Source of the DNA: an uncultured Alphaproteobacteria bacterium
Lineage (GTDB): Bacteria; Pseudomonadota; Alphaproteobacteria; Rhizobiales; Beijerinckiaceae
Length of the DNA: 6,495 nucleotides
Direction of reading: 5' to 3'
Assembly: GCA_937903315.1 (NCBI GenBank)
Contig: CALCZO010000210.1
Location: forward strand, 1 to 6,495
The translations under genes were made by a program, and so were the position numbers. Under the pieces are notes generated by a model. That model did not search any database. It was not told the origin of the DNA and worked only from the letters and a program-made list of their open reading frames with translations. Positions 1-5,699 of the stretch are shown in pieces (within the stretch, counting starts at the first letter, position 1; every line of letters begins with the position of its first letter).

Positions 1-554
1 GGGACAAAGGCCCGGCTGGCGGCAGAATCCTTGAGATCGGCCCGGTCAAGCCCGATGGTCTCTGAGCCTTGTTTTGCCGCATCGACGTCGGCCATGGATG
101 CAGGGGCTGGCCCGGTGTCCGGCAAAAGGACCGGCAGCGCGTGGTCGATGACCGGCGGGGACATCGGCTGGCGGCGCGGCACGGCAAGGTCGGCGATGGC
201 GACCGCCGGCAGCAGCAGCGAAACCGTCCGGTCCGCCGCTTCCATCGCCATCGGATGGACGGCGATCTGCTCGGGCGCGGCAAGAAACAGGATCTGCGGC
301 GCGTTCTCGGCCGCACCGCGCAGGAACTGGATCAGCAGGGCGGTTTCCGCATCGGCCGAACGGGCCGAGACGAAAATCACGTCAAAAGGATTGGACCGGA
401 TCGTCGAGCCAGCCTCGGCAATTCCAGTGGCGACCGCGACGAGCGCGCTGCGCTGCATCAGTTCGGCAGTCAGCGACGAGACGGACGCAGGATCCTGCGC
501 GACAAGCAGGATGCGCACCGGCTGAGCCGAAAGTCTCGAGTGTGTCAGTGTCAC
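1..554 (-). CDS. Protein with degenerate (pseudo-)receiver domain, N-terminal part, runs off the left edge
   Basis: Translating the minus strand from GTG at 554 gives 184 codons open to the window edge. Residues about 13-116 follow the CheY-like receiver pattern: a first strand VRILLVAQDP, a third strand FDVIFVSARS, a fourth strand PQILFLAAP, and a final segment VSLLLP where active receivers have a Lys-Pro. The acidic pocket is mostly lost: D21 remains, but the phosphoacceptor Asp position is Ser (S63) and the conserved Lys is Leu (about L115). I infer a receiver that cannot be phosphorylated in the usual way. It is followed by a Pro/Ala-rich linker (about 125-165) and then an unseen C-terminal output domain. 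GTG 554 is the only standard start codon in this frame between the upstream in-frame TGA (near 640) and the receiver. Its ribosome-binding site is weak (GGACAG about 8 bases upstream). The output domain and hence the function are unknown. Confidence 0.7.
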   Translation of the reverse strand, partial: MTLTHSRLSAQPVRILLVAQDPASVSSLTAELMQRSALVAVATGIAEAGSTIRSNPFDVIFVSARSADAETALLIQFLRGAAENAPQILFLAAPEQIAVHPMAMEAADRTVSLLLPAVAIADLAVPRRQPMSPPVIDHALPVLLPDTGPAPASMADVDAAKQGSETIGLDRADLKDSAASRAFV

Positions 555-889
555 GGGCAGTACTGTCCATATTCCGATTTCACCCTCAGCAATGACTTGG
601 CAAGAATAAGAAGCGGTGAATACGGGCAGCCAAAAACAACTTCAGATTGCAATCAGCGTTAATGAGGGACGGCAATGACGATGATGGTAAACAGGTGGTT
701 TTGATCGGCAGGTGCAGGGCATGGAGCACTCGGGCAGGCCGGTTCGATCGATGCCGCATTTCTGGGCGTCTCTCCGTCCTTCGATTGGGCGACGTTGCGG
801 CAATTGCGGCCTGACGCAGCGGAGCGGCGTTGCAGGATCGGCTGCGCCCGTCTAGCTTCGAGCAAATCACAACGCGCGGAACCCCGGAC
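555..889. other. Divergent intergenic region without a confident gene
   Basis: These 335 bases separate the minus-strand pseudo-receiver gene from the plus-strand GlcG/HbpS-like gene, so promoters for both should lie here. I find no close match to a sigma-70 promoter. On the minus strand TATTCT near 600-606 could be a -10 box, but the nearest -35-like TTGGCT is 19 bases away. A near-exact 8-base direct repeat (GTTGCGGC, ATTGCGGC) lies near 794-810, and a TCGATCGA palindrome lies near 747-754. A tiny ORF of 9 codons plus stop (675-704, plus strand) follows a GAGGGA motif. I see no evidence that it is real. Confidence 0.5.
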
Positions 890-1318
890 ATGCTGACACT
901 CAGGAAAGCCCAGACCATCGTCAAAGCCGGCCTCGCCAAGGGGCGGGAGGTGTCCATGCGGCCGCTTGCCGTGGTTGTGCTGGATGCGCGCGGTGCGCTG
1001 CGTGCTGCCGCATGCGAGGACGGCGCCAGTCTCAGCCGGACGGACATTGCGCTCGGCAAGGCGCGCGGTGCGCTGGCGATGGGGGTTGGTTCGCGGACTC
1101 TCGAGAAAATGGCGCGCGAGCGGGGGCATTTCGTCACAGCGGCGACGCATGTCGTTGGCGGGCTGATCCCCGTGCCGGGCGGCGTTCTGGTGCGTGGCCG
1201 CACGGGTGATGTGATCGGTGTTGTCGGCGTTTCGGGCGATACGTCCGACAACGACGAGATCGCGGCCACGACGGGCATTCTCGCCGCCGGGCTGGTGGCG
1301 GACGGCGGCCAGGACTGA
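890..1318 (+). CDS. GlcG/HbpS-family (DUF336) protein, putative heme-binding or heme-degrading
   Basis: This 142-residue protein matches the small single-domain GlcG/HbpS family in length and pattern. It has an N-terminal helix MLTLRKAQTIVKAGL, a strand pair RPLAVVVLDARGAL (24-37), the segment TDIALGKARGAL (51-62), and the hallmark PVPGGVLVR (94-102) followed by DVIGVVGVSGDTSDNDEIAA (107-126). Family members include HbpS of Streptomyces, an octameric heme-binding redox sensor, and GlcG, encoded with glycolate oxidase genes. Many others have no proven role. No signal peptide or membrane segment is seen, so it is probably cytoplasmic. The reading frame is open from 830, but ATG 890 is chosen because family proteins begin with MLTL-like sequence and the 20 upstream residues look unlike the family. 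The Shine-Dalgarno is weak. The chromate genes start 138 bases downstream on the same strand, so co-transcription is possible but not shown. Confidence 0.85.
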   Translation: MLTLRKAQTIVKAGLAKGREVSMRPLAVVVLDARGALRAAACEDGASLSRTDIALGKARGALAMGVGSRTLEKMARERGHFVTAATHVVGGLIPVPGGVLVRGRTGDVIGVVGVSGDTSDNDEIAATTGILAAGLVADGGQD

Positions 1319-1337
1319 GTGGGCGCTAACGCGGCGC

Positions 1338-1366
1338 TTGACAGGCGCGGCTGATCCGGTTCCATT
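1338..1366 (+). promoter_or_regulatory. Candidate sigma-70-like promoter for chrBA (weak)
   Basis: A perfect -35 hexamer TTGACA lies at 1338-1343. Seventeen bases later is TCCATT (1361-1366), which matches only three of six consensus -10 positions. A start near 1373 would give an 84-base leader containing both inverted repeats upstream of chrB. The weak -10 would fit a promoter that needs activation, but it may also be chance. Confidence 0.3.
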
Positions 1367-1374
1367 CGCGTCAC

Positions 1375-1417
1375 GGGGACCTTCGCGATCTCCCCATCAG
1401 GCAGGACTGCTCCTGCC
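1375..1417 (+). repeat. Two adjacent inverted repeats in the chrB leader
   Basis: The first repeat is GGGGA (1375-1379) paired with TCCCC (1391-1395) across an 11-base loop. The second is a perfect 7-bp stem, GGCAGGA (1400-1406) with TCCTGCC (1411-1417), around the loop CTGC. No T-run follows, so this is not a standard intrinsic terminator for the upstream gene. It could be a hairpin in the chrBA mRNA leader or an operator. It ends 39 bases before the chrB ATG. Confidence 0.55.
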
Positions 1418-1441
1418 CAAGTATCGCGTCCATTCTCGTTC

Positions 1442-1450
1442 AGGGAAGGA
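1442..1450 (+). promoter_or_regulatory. Ribosome-binding site that fixes the chrB start
   Basis: AGGGAAGGA ends six bases before ATG 1457, an ideal spacing. A TTG at 1454 is immediately upstream and in frame but would sit only three bases from the motif, so ATG 1457 is preferred. Confidence 0.7.
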
Positions 1451-1456
1451 CGCTTG

Positions 1457-2275
1457 ATGTCGTCTCGCAGCTCTGTTTCTGTTTCCCAAGTGTTTGCTGG
1501 AGTAGGTTTTTCGACGGGGTTGCGCCTGATCGATGTTCGGATTGACGATGATTTTGAAACTGATCCGCGCCTTCTGCCAGGCTCGGTGCGGGTGCGTTTC
1601 GACGATTTGGATGGGTTGACACGGGCAGCAGCCGGTCGCGAAGCCGTGGTGATCTGCCAGCGTGGACTCAAGCTCAGCGAGGGGAGCGCAGCACTGATCC
1701 GGTTGGCCGGAGGCCGGGCACGGGTGATGGATGGTGGCTTTGAGGCGTGGAGGGCGGCCGGATTGCCGATGGTGCCGGTTACGCGGTTGCCGGGGTGTGG
1801 CCCGCACGAGGCAATGCTATGGGTGACGCGTGAACGACCGAAGATTGATCGTGTCGCCTGCCCCTGGTTGATCCGAAGGTTTGTCGATCCGGACGCGCGG
1901 TTCCTGTTTGTCGCAGCCGATCAGACGATGGCGGTCGCTGAAAAATTCGGTGCGACACCATTCGATGTCGAGGGCGCTTTCTGGAGCCATCGCGGTGACC
2001 ATTGCACCTTTGACGTCATGGTACAGGAGTTTGGCCTCGCGACACCTGCGCTGCTGCGCCTTGCGGGCATCGTTCGAGGTGCCGATACGGCGCAGCTTGA
2101 TCTTGAACCGCAATCGGCGGGACTGCTGGCACTGTCGTTAGGACTTTCACGGCTGTTTGCTGACGATCTGGCGCAACTTGACGCCGGGATGATGCTGTAT
2201 GATGCGCTCTACCTATGGTGTCGCGATGGGGCCGGGGAGACGCACAACTGGCCGGCGGCGGGAGCGCTGCCATGA
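1457..2275 (+). CDS. chrB: Rhodanese-ChrB fusion, chromate resistance protein
   Basis: This 272-residue protein has two parts. Residues about 10-108 form a rhodanese domain. It has the strand LRLIDVR (22-28), the active-site loop VICQRGLKLS (66-75) with the persulfide cysteine at C68, and the closing MDGGFEAWRAAGLP (91-104). Residues about 118-265 match the ChrB C-terminal family: ERPKIDRVACPWLIRRFVD (126-144), DARFLFV (146-152), GATPFDVEGAFWSHRGDHCTF (165-185) and LYDALYLWCRDG (247-258). ChrB proteins accompany ChrA chromate transporters. In Ochrobactrum, ChrB acts as a chromate-sensing regulator, but with a different N-terminus. Here the rhodanese suggests sulfur transfer or thiol chemistry rather than DNA binding, which is inference. 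No signal peptide is seen. The stop codon overlaps the chrA start (ATGA), indicating translational coupling. It is a complete gene with an intact catalytic cysteine. Confidence 0.9.
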   Translation: MSSRSSVSVSQVFAGVGFSTGLRLIDVRIDDDFETDPRLLPGSVRVRFDDLDGLTRAAAGREAVVICQRGLKLSEGSAALIRLAGGRARVMDGGFEAWRAAGLPMVPVTRLPGCGPHEAMLWVTRERPKIDRVACPWLIRRFVDPDARFLFVAADQTMAVAEKFGATPFDVEGAFWSHRGDHCTFDVMVQEFGLATPALLRLAGIVRGADTAQLDLEPQSAGLLALSLGLSRLFADDLAQLDAGMMLYDALYLWCRDGAGETHNWPAAGALP

Positions 2276-3585
2276 TCTGTGCCCCCCACCCTACGATTCC
2301 GACACTGCTCCGCGTTTTCCTGAAAATTGGCCTGCTGTCGTTCGGCGGCCCGGCTGGCCAGATCGCGCTGATGCACCGCGTGCTGGTCGATGAGGAAAAA
2401 TGGATCGACGAGCCGCAGTTTCTGGCCGGTCTCAATTTCTGCATGCTGCTGCCCGGACCCGAGGCGATGCAGCTGGCGACCTATGTCGGCTGGACGCTGC
2501 GCGGTGTCACCGGCGGCGTCATCGCGGGCGTGCTGTTCGTCCTGCCGGGGTTCTGCGTCATCGTCGCGCTCAGCATGGCCTATGTGCTGCTTCAGGGCCT
2601 GCCATGGTTCGCGGGGGTCTTTCTGGGCCTCAAGGCGGCGGTGCTCGCGGTGGTGATCGAGGCGCTGCTCCGGGTCGCGCGCCGCGCACTCAAGGGGCGA
2701 CTGGCAGTCGCGCTGGCCGTGCTGTCGTTTCTGGCGCTGTTCCTGTTCCAGGTGCCGTTTCCGGTTGTCGTGCTGATTGCCGGGCTGATCGGAGCTGTTG
2801 CCTCGCGCGTGGAGGCAGCGCAGGCCTCCATGCCATCAGCATCCACCCTGCGCCGCGACGGGGCGGGGGCCACGGCCGGCGGACTCGCCCGGACGGTGCT
2901 GCTCTGGGGCGGGCTATGGCTGGCCGGGCTGGCGGCGGCGGCGCTGCTGTCCGGTCCCGACGGGCTTTTTACCCGCATGGCGCTGTTCTTTGCGCAGATG
3001 GCGGTCGTGACCTTCGGCGGCGCCTATGCCGTGCTGAGCTATGTCGCGCAGGCGGCGGTCGAGACCCTCGGTTGGCTCAAGCCCGGCGAGATGATCGACG
3101 GGCTGGCGTTGGCCGAGACGACACCGGGGCCGCTGATCCTGGTCCTGACCTATGTCGGCTTTCTCGCCGCATTCCGCGATCCCGGCGGCTTGCCGCCGCT
3201 GGTCGCAGGGCTGGCGGGCGCCGTGCTGACGACATGGATGACCTTCATTCCGTGCTTTCTGTGGATTTTTGCCGGCGCGCCCTATCTTGACCGCATCCGT
3301 GCCAACCGTGCGCTCTCGGGCGCCCTTGCCGCGATTACGGCGGCGGTCGTCGGCGTCATCCTCAACCTGTCGGTCTGGTTTGCACTCCAGACGCTGTTCC
3401 GAACCGTCCCGACCGTGTCCGCCGGCTGGCTCACGGTCAGTCTGCCGCAATGGTCCAGCCTCGATCCGGTCGCGTTGCTTCTGGCGGTGCTGGCGGCGGT
3501 GATGCTGTTCGTGCTGCGGCTGGGGCTGGCGGCGACGCTCGCCGTGTCGGCTGGCGCCGGATTCCTGCTCGGGACCCTTGTGTGA
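2272..3585 (+). CDS. chrA: Chromate transporter ChrA (CHR family, long two-repeat form)
   Basis: This 437-residue inner-membrane protein is the usual size for long-chain ChrA, which expels chromate from the cytoplasm. It is built of two homologous CHR halves. The N-terminal half shows SFGGPAGQ (23-30), EEKWIDEPQF (41-50) and LLPGPEAMQLATYVGW (59-74). The C-terminal half repeats the pattern as TFGGAYAVLSYV (247-258), GEMIDGLALAETTPGPLILV (272-291) and TYVGF (293-297). Many hydrophobic segments of 18-25 residues lie between them (for example about 79-105, 115-133, 144-178, 206-227, 307-335, 349-372 and 399-435). A polar linker at about 179-205 joins the halves. The frame is open from 2215, but ATG 2272 overlaps the chrB stop as ATGA and begins just before the conserved first segment, so it is taken as the start. 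No terminator is seen before the ettA leader. All key motifs are intact, so it should be functional. Confidence 0.95.
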   Translation: MICAPHPTIPTLLRVFLKIGLLSFGGPAGQIALMHRVLVDEEKWIDEPQFLAGLNFCMLLPGPEAMQLATYVGWTLRGVTGGVIAGVLFVLPGFCVIVALSMAYVLLQGLPWFAGVFLGLKAAVLAVVIEALLRVARRALKGRLAVALAVLSFLALFLFQVPFPVVVLIAGLIGAVASRVEAAQASMPSASTLRRDGAGATAGGLARTVLLWGGLWLAGLAAAALLSGPDGLFTRMALFFAQMAVVTFGGAYAVLSYVAQAAVETLGWLKPGEMIDGLALAETTPGPLILVLTYVGFLAAFRDPGGLPPLVAGLAGAVLTTWMTFIPCFLWIFAGAPYLDRIRANRALSGALAAITAAVVGVILNLSVWFALQTLFRTVPTVSAGWLTVSLPQWSSLDPVALLLAVLAAVMLFVLRLGLAATLAVSAGAGFLLGTLV

Positions 3586-3605
3586 GGTTGCGCTTGCAGG
3601 AGGCA

Positions 3606-3644
3606 ATGGTTACATCGCGGGACGATTTTCCCTCGTTCCAGTGA
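3606..3644 (+). CDS. Possible 12-residue upstream ORF (leader peptide) of ettA
   Basis: A perfect Shine-Dalgarno AGGAGG at 3598-3603 is followed after two bases by ATG 3606. It opens a 12-codon ORF reading MVTSRDDFPSFQ and ending at TGA 3642-3644. Nine bases then separate this stop from the ettA ATG, and the two ORFs are in the same frame. ettA itself has only a weak ribosome-binding site, so ribosomes terminating here could reinitiate on ettA. The two-base spacing is shorter than optimal, which argues for caution. The alternative is that AGGAGG is chance or serves the ettA message in another way. Confidence 0.35.
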   Translation: MVTSRDDFPSFQ

Positions 3645-3653
3645 AGCGAAACG

Positions 3654-5306
3654 ATGTCCCGTCAGTTCATCTACCACATGCGCGGCCTGTCGAAGTTCTA
3701 TCCGGGCGGCAAGCAGGTGCTCAACAACATCCACCTGTCGTTCTATCCCGATGCCAAAATCGGCGTTCTGGGTGTCAACGGCTCGGGCAAATCGACCCTG
3801 CTCAAGATCATGGCCGGGATTGACAAGGAATGGACCGGCGAAGGCTGGGTGGCCGAGGGCGCGACCGTCGGCTATCTGCCGCAGGAGCCCAAGCTCGACG
3901 AGACGAAAACCGTGCGCGAGAACGTCATGCTCGCGGTGGCCAAGCAGCAGGCGCTGCTCGACGAATACAACGCGCTGATGGGCGACTATACCGACGAAAA
4001 CGCCGAAAAGGCCGCCAAGATCCAGGACATCATCGACGCGCAGAACCTGTGGGACCTCGACAGCCGGATCGATCAGGCGATGGACGCGCTGCGCTGCCCG
4101 CCCGATGACTGGGCGGTGGACAAGCTTTCGGGCGGCGAGAAGCGCCGGGTGGCGCTGTGCAAGCTGCTGCTTGAAAAGCCCGACCTGCTGCTGCTCGACG
4201 AGCCGACCAACCATCTCGACGCCGAGACAACGCAATGGCTGGAAAATCACCTGCGCGAATATCCCGGCGCGATCCTGATCGTCACCCATGACCGCTACTT
4301 CCTCGATAACGTGACGGGGTGGATTCTCGAACTCGACCGCGGGCAGGGCATTCCCTACGAGGGCAATTACACCTCGTGGCTCAAGCAGAAGCAGAAGCGG
4401 GTCGAGCAGGAAAAGAGCGAGGAAGCAGCCCGCCAGCGCACCATCGACCGGGAATCGGAATGGGTTTCATCGAGCCCCAAGGCCCGGCAGGCCAAATCCA
4501 AGGCGCGCATCCAGCGTTACGACGAACTTGTCGCAAGGGCGCAGGAGAAGGGCACGCTGACGGCGCAGATCATCATCCCGATCGCCGAGCGGCTCGGCGG
4601 CAATGTCATTGATTTCGAAGGGCTGTCCAAGGGATTTCAGGACAAGCTGCTGATCGACAACCTGTCGTTCAAGCTGCCGCCGGGCGGCATCGTCGGCGTG
4701 ATCGGCCCCAACGGCGCCGGCAAGACGACGCTGTTCCGCATGATCTCGGAGACTGAGAAGCCCGACGCCGGGACCATCACGATCGGCGATACGGTGCAGC
4801 TCGGCTATGTCGACCAGAGCCGCGACAGCCTTGATGACAAGAAGACGGTGTATGAGGAAATCTCCGGCGGCAACGAGGTCATCTACCTCGGCAAGAAGGA
4901 AATGAACGCCCGCGCCTACTGCGGGGCCTTTGCCTTCAAGGGTGGCGACCAGCAGAAGAAGGTCGGCATGCTCTCGGGCGGCGAGCGCAACCGCGTGCAT
5001 CTGGCAAAAATGCTGAAAAAGGGCGCGAATGTCCTGCTGCTCGACGAACCGACCAACGATCTCGACGTCGACACCCTGCGCGCGCTCGAAGAGGCGCTGG
5101 AGGATTATGCCGGCTGCGCGGTCATCATCAGCCATGATCGCTGGTTCCTCGACCGGATCGCGACCCACATCCTCGCCTTCGAAGGCGACAGCCATGTCGA
5201 ATGGTTCGAGGGCAACTTCGCCGATTACGAGGAAGACAAGAAGCGTCGTCTGGGGCCGGATTCGGTGCAGCCCAAGCGCATCAAGTACCGGAAACTGACG
5301 CGGTAA
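3654..5306 (+). CDS. ettA: Energy-dependent translational throttle protein EttA (ABC-F ATPase)
   Basis: This 550-residue protein aligns end to end with EttA (555 residues in E. coli). It has two ABC domains in one chain and no membrane segments. Domain 1 shows Walker A GVNGSGKST (40-48), signature LSGGE (158-162), Walker B with DEP and catalytic E183, and switch H212. The arm insertion lies at about 95-140. The linker with the P-site tRNA interaction motif spans about 240-315 and includes SPKARQAKSKAR (274-285). Domain 2 shows Walker A GPNGAGKTT (351-359), LSGGE (440-444), catalytic E465 and H494. The C-terminus PKRIKYRKLTR is EttA-like. EttA binds the ribosomal E site and gates the first elongation step according to ATP/ADP. 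Both ATPase sites look intact. ATG 3654 gives the family-typical start (MSRQFIYHMRGLSKFYPGG). The Shine-Dalgarno is poor, and a short in-frame ORF lies upstream. An intrinsic terminator follows. It is not functionally tied to chrBA. Confidence 0.95.
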   Translation: MSRQFIYHMRGLSKFYPGGKQVLNNIHLSFYPDAKIGVLGVNGSGKSTLLKIMAGIDKEWTGEGWVAEGATVGYLPQEPKLDETKTVRENVMLAVAKQQALLDEYNALMGDYTDENAEKAAKIQDIIDAQNLWDLDSRIDQAMDALRCPPDDWAVDKLSGGEKRRVALCKLLLEKPDLLLLDEPTNHLDAETTQWLENHLREYPGAILIVTHDRYFLDNVTGWILELDRGQGIPYEGNYTSWLKQKQKRVEQEKSEEAARQRTIDRESEWVSSSPKARQAKSKARIQRYDELVARAQEKGTLTAQIIIPIAERLGGNVIDFEGLSKGFQDKLLIDNLSFKLPPGGIVGVIGPNGAGKTTLFRMISETEKPDAGTITIGDTVQLGYVDQSRDSLDDKKTVYEEISGGNEVIYLGKKEMNARAYCGAFAFKGGDQQKKVGMLSGGERNRVHLAKMLKKGANVLLLDEPTNDLDVDTLRALEEALEDYAGCAVIISHDRWFLDRIATHILAFEGDSHVEWFEGNFADYEEDKKRRLGPDSVQPKRIKYRKLTR

Positions 5307-5327
5307 CTCGGTCTTTCATCGCGCCAT

Positions 5328-5349
5328 GCCCGCCCTTGGGGCGGGCTTT
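5328..5349 (+). terminator. Rho-independent terminator after ettA
   Basis: An 8-bp perfect stem, GCCCGCCC (5328-5335) and GGGCGGGC (5339-5346), closes on the loop TTG and is followed by TTT. It lies 21 bases after the ettA stop. The stem is very GC-rich and the T-run is short, so it may terminate incompletely. Confidence 0.7.
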
Positions 5350-5497
5350 GACGGCTGTCGTTCGCCTGGACAAGTCGTGAAAGGCGGAGCATGGCCGGGA
5401 CTATGACGACGTACCGCAGGTCGCCTCCGTCAACGCTGAAGACCGCGCCCTTGCTGTCCGCGAGGTCGTGCTGTCGCGGCTGATGTCCGGTCCGTGA
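5348..5497 (+). pseudogene. Possible coding remnant with an in-frame stop (weak)
   Basis: In one plus-strand frame the ten codons at 5348-5377 read LTAVVRLDKS, then TGA (5378-5380). Thirty-eight open codons to TGA 5495-5497 follow, including VPQVASVNAEDRALAVREVV. About three quarters of the third positions in the 38-codon part are G or C, and the amino-acid mix looks protein-like. There is no plausible start codon with a ribosome-binding site in front of it. I do not recognise a family. It may be the decayed tail of a lost gene, or simply GC-rich noise. A minus-strand frame is also open across this stretch (5225-5515) but looks less coding-like. Confidence 0.2.
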
Positions 5498-5520
5498 TTG
5501 TCCAATATCTCGCATGCGCC

Positions 5521-5621
5521 AAAATGAATTCTATCTATAATTATTAAAAATCGAAATTGTTATAAGTATAGAATAATTCCAAAACATAGTTCTTGATCTA
5601 TAATACAATATTATACTATCA
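5521..5621. other. AT-rich island upstream of the phosphatase gene
   Basis: Positions 5521-5620 contain only 18 G or C bases, with abrupt edges into GC-rich DNA on both sides. The 9-base sequence ATCTATAAT occurs twice in direct orientation, at 5533-5541 and 5596-5604, and each copy contains a perfect TATAAT. Interrupted inverted matches (GAATTCTAT at 5526-5534 against ATAGAATAATTC near 5568-5579; AGTATA and TATACT) are also present. I see no gene in it. It could be a promoter/UP-element region, a binding site for an AT-preferring nucleoid protein, or a remnant of acquired DNA. Confidence 0.6.
5593..5617 (+). promoter_or_regulatory. Candidate -10 elements for the phosphatase gene
   Basis: A perfect TATAAT (5599-5604) and a near-consensus TATACT (5612-5617) lie within the AT-rich island, about 85-100 bases before the proposed start codon. 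No good -35 hexamer sits 16-18 bases upstream of either: TTGATC (5593-5598) is only 13 bases from TATACT. The exact promoter is therefore undecided. Confidence 0.3.
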
Positions 5622-5684
5622 ATGCTCCATGCCGGGCATAGCTGGCCCGTGCGGCCGTCAGTTCTGGACGGCGGCCTCAGGTCT

Positions 5685-5691
5685 GGAGGGG
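5685..5691 (+). promoter_or_regulatory. Ribosome-binding site that decides the phosphatase start
   Basis: GGAGGGG lies eight bases before ATG 5700 and two bases before ATG 5694. It argues against the upstream in-frame ATG 5622, which has no such motif and directly abuts the AT-rich island. Confidence 0.6.
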
Positions 5692-5699
5692 TGATGACC

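Noticed and set aside
382..570. Minus-strand ORF starting at ATG 570, with GAGGG upstream
   Set aside because: It ends after 62 codons and its product looks frameshifted. The GTG 554 frame carries the receiver pattern to the window edge. A sequencing frameshift joining the two cannot be fully excluded.
69..662. Plus-strand open frame of 197 codons over the left-edge gene
   Set aside because: It reads as Arg/Gly/Asp-rich antisense. The minus-strand frame here shows a recognisable receiver pattern instead.
586..1671. Long minus-strand open frame (361 codons) opposite the GlcG/HbpS-like gene and the start of chrB
   Set aside because: It is rich in Arg, Ser, Pro and Thr in the manner of antisense GC-rich frames, matches no family I know, and lies across two well-supported plus-strand genes.
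2215..2271. N-terminal extension of ChrA from GTG 2215
   Set aside because: The 19 extra residues overlap the chrB end, are not hydrophobic or ChrA-like, and ATG 2272 forms the typical ATGA coupling.
3282..4289. Long minus-strand open frame (335 codons) opposite chrA and ettA
   Set aside because: It is a shadow of the strongly biased ettA codons. The plus strand encodes intact conserved motifs through the whole stretch.
4467..5195. Minus-strand open frame of 242 codons opposite ettA
   Set aside because: Antisense shadow of ettA with no recognisable family features.
5622..5699. Upstream start (ATG 5622) for the phosphatase gene
   Set aside because: It has no ribosome-binding site, adds 26 residues before an evident signal peptide, and abuts the AT-rich island.
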